Of a stretch of DNA of 64,000 bases, positions 63,024 through 64,000 are shown piece by piece. Each line of letters opens with the position of its first letter. Position 1 is the stretch's first letter. The notes under the pieces are model-generated. The model was not told where the DNA came from. It saw nothing but the letters and a program-made list of their open reading frames with translations, and searched no databases. The translations under genes and the position numbers were made by a program. The stretch comes from Albidovulum sp. bin36 (GTDB taxonomy: Bacteria; Pseudomonadota; Alphaproteobacteria; Rhodobacterales; Rhodobacteraceae): assembly GCA_002238565.1 (NCBI GenBank), contig MPMP01000003.1, positions 1-64,000 on the forward strand, in the 5' to 3' direction.

Positions 63024-63830
63024 ATGACAAGAATGCCGTTGAAGATCATGTACCTAAACCCGCTCGGATGCGATAGCGACGACCCCATATTCGCCGACAT
63101 GGCGAGAGAGCAGAAGCTGCCCGGCACCGAAGTCCACGTAACATCCCTGAAAAAGGACGACGGCGCCTTCACGCATATAGAGTTCAGATCCTACGAAGCG
63201 CTCGTTACCGCCGGAATCGTCCGCGCGGCGCGCGCGGCGGCGCGGGAGAATTTCGATGCCTTCGCGATCGGATGCTTCTACGACACTGCGCTTCACGACG
63301 CCCGCGAAGTTTCGGGAGACATGGTGGCAACCGCGCCCTGTTTCGCCTCGCTTGAAATCGCATCGAGCCTCGCGAATCGATTCGGAATTATCGTCGGGCG
63401 CCGCAAATGGGTTAACCAAATGAATGCGAACGTCCGCGAAAACGGAATGGCGGAACGGCTAAGCGGCTTCTACCACGTGGAACTCGGCGTTAACGATTTC
63501 CAAGTCGACCACGCCCGCACGAATCGCTTGCTGATCGAAGCGGGCCGTCGGGCGATCGAAGAGGATTTCGCCGAAGCGCTTATACTAGGCTGCACGCTGG
63601 AAATCGGATTTTTCCGAGAACTTTCCCGGATTCTCGGCGTTCCCGTAATCGATCCGGCGATCGCGGCGCTGAAGCGCGCGGAATATTCCGCCATGCTGAA
63701 GAGAAGCTGCGGCTGGATTCCGAGCAGAAAATGGTCCTGCGAATCTCCGTCCGAAGACGAAATCGAGAAATTCGGAATATTCCGCGACGACGATGTCTTC
63801 GGCAACAGGATCGTGGTCGAGGCCGAATAG
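63024..63830 (+). CDS. Asp/Glu/hydantoin racemase-family enzyme
   Basis: A cofactor-independent racemase-fold protein of 268 residues. The two expected catalytic cysteines are visible in AFAIGCFYDTALHDA and in LILGCTLEIGFF. I use the ATG at 63024 because AAGGAG lies about nine bases upstream. Family members racemise hydantoins, aspartate or glutamate, or isomerise maleate. With a hydantoinase gene next door, hydantoin or a related cyclic imide is the natural candidate. It is separated from the GAF gene by 185 bp holding a small perfect hairpin (62931-62946). Confidence 0.88.
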   Translation: MTRMPLKIMYLNPLGCDSDDPIFADMAREQKLPGTEVHVTSLKKDDGAFTHIEFRSYEALVTAGIVRAARAAARENFDAFAIGCFYDTALHDAREVSGDMVATAPCFASLEIASSLANRFGIIVGRRKWVNQMNANVRENGMAERLSGFYHVELGVNDFQVDHARTNRLLIEAGRRAIEEDFAEALILGCTLEIGFFRELSRILGVPVIDPAIAALKRAEYSAMLKRSCGWIPSRKWSCESPSEDEIEKFGIFRDDDVFGNRIVVEAE

Positions 63831-63837
63831 AGAGCTA

Positions 63838-63878
63838 TCGCCTGTCCGCCTCGTCCGAGCGCCCGGCGCGACAGGCGA
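63838..63878 (+). promoter_or_regulatory. Inverted repeat between racemase and hydantoinase B genes
   Basis: The perfect 9-base arms TCGCCTGTC (63838-63846) and GACAGGCGA (63870-63878) enclose 23 GC-rich bases. It begins 8 bases after the racemase stop. It may be a weak terminator or an RNA stabilising element within the operon. Confidence 0.5.
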
Positions 63879-63901
63879 GAATTCGAAAAGAAGCCCGAGG
63901 A

Positions 63902-64000
63902 ATGACGACGACGAGTCACGATCCGATTACGCTGGCAGTAATTCAGTCCAGCCTCGCGGCCGCCGCGGAGGAGATGTTCCTGCTGCTTCGGAAAACAGCG
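63902..64000 (+). CDS. N-methylhydantoinase B (HyuB) family, N-terminus only
   Basis: The visible 33 codons read DPITLAVIQSSLAAAAEEMF and LLLRKTA, the typical opening of hydantoinase B/5-oxoprolinase beta subunits (DPITLEVI...AEEM...LRRTA). The gene runs out of the window. The ribosome site is CCGAGG immediately before the ATG. HyuB normally works with HyuA in ATP-dependent opening of hydantoin or oxoproline rings; hyuA is not in the window and may follow. Confidence 0.8.
   Translation, partial: MTTTSHDPITLAVIQSSLAAAAEEMFLLLRKTA

Noticed and set aside
1-64000. tRNA, rRNA and CRISPR arrays
   Set aside because: I scanned for T-loop-like GTTCGA motifs with paired arms and for regularly spaced repeats by eye and found none that held up.

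Overview
The window looks like chromosomal DNA of an alphaproteobacterium of moderately high GC. The main evidence is the core block xerC / DUF484 / fsa / priA (4124-9301) followed by the overlapping pair hisC-tyrA (9385-11393). A large share of the rest is uptake systems and catabolic genes for small nitrogenous or methylated compounds, mixed with many decayed genes. That mix suggests a lineage whose accessory genome is being lost; this is inference and no species is claimed.

Layout: (1) 1-2787, the 3' part of a fused nuclease/N6-adenine methyltransferase, then a frameshifted dual-specificity phosphatase. (2) 4124-11393, core recombination, replication-restart and His/Tyr biosynthesis genes. 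(3) 11610-16743, an Rpn-like nuclease remnant, a GANTC-rich non-coding stretch, an 807-residue 2-oxoglutarate/Fe(II) oxygenase and the frameshifted rear half of an AAA-ATPase/nuclease-like gene. (4) 16744-22103, a foreign island between two defective copies of one IS1595-like element. It carries scraps of a SLOG (DUF2493) gene, a PIN-like toxin gene and a ruined type I restriction locus (hsdM tail, HEPN, nucleotidyltransferase, hsdS head). (5) 22652-29504, a MaoC hydratase, an SDR and a complete branched-chain-amino-acid-type (Liv) ABC transporter. (6) 30001-32626, a NicO metal exporter and a bacterial voltage-gated channel. (7) 33336-38739, a CUT1-type sugar or polyol ABC transporter with two ATPases. 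(8) 38960-40846, four adjacent gene ruins (TctC, MarR, sulfatase, metallo-beta-lactamase fold). (9) 41191-53135, hflX, a trimethylamine-methyltransferase-family gene broken by one in-frame amber codon, a divergent dimethylglycine-dehydrogenase-like enzyme, a TPR protein and a second Liv-type transporter. (10) 53939-55498, an intact paralogue of the broken AAA-ATPase gene of region 3. (11) 56481-64000, an XRE-cupin regulator, an oligopeptide-type ABC transporter, a GAF protein, an Asp/Glu/hydantoin racemase-family enzyme and the start of a hydantoinase B gene; this looks like one uptake-and-catabolism operon running off the window.

The observations I would follow first are: the AAA-ATPase/nuclease-like paralogue pair, in which the broken copy keeps the nuclease-like residues and the intact copy has lost them; the type I restriction ruin with an in-frame nucleotidyltransferase-HsdS fusion; the amber-interrupted methyltransferase gene; and the hairpin that directly follows all four complete substrate-binding-protein genes. 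I did not find a clear-cut, wholly new system. The AAA-ATPase/nuclease-like family and the large 2OG oxygenase are the best candidates for undescribed function. No tRNA, rRNA or CRISPR array was seen.
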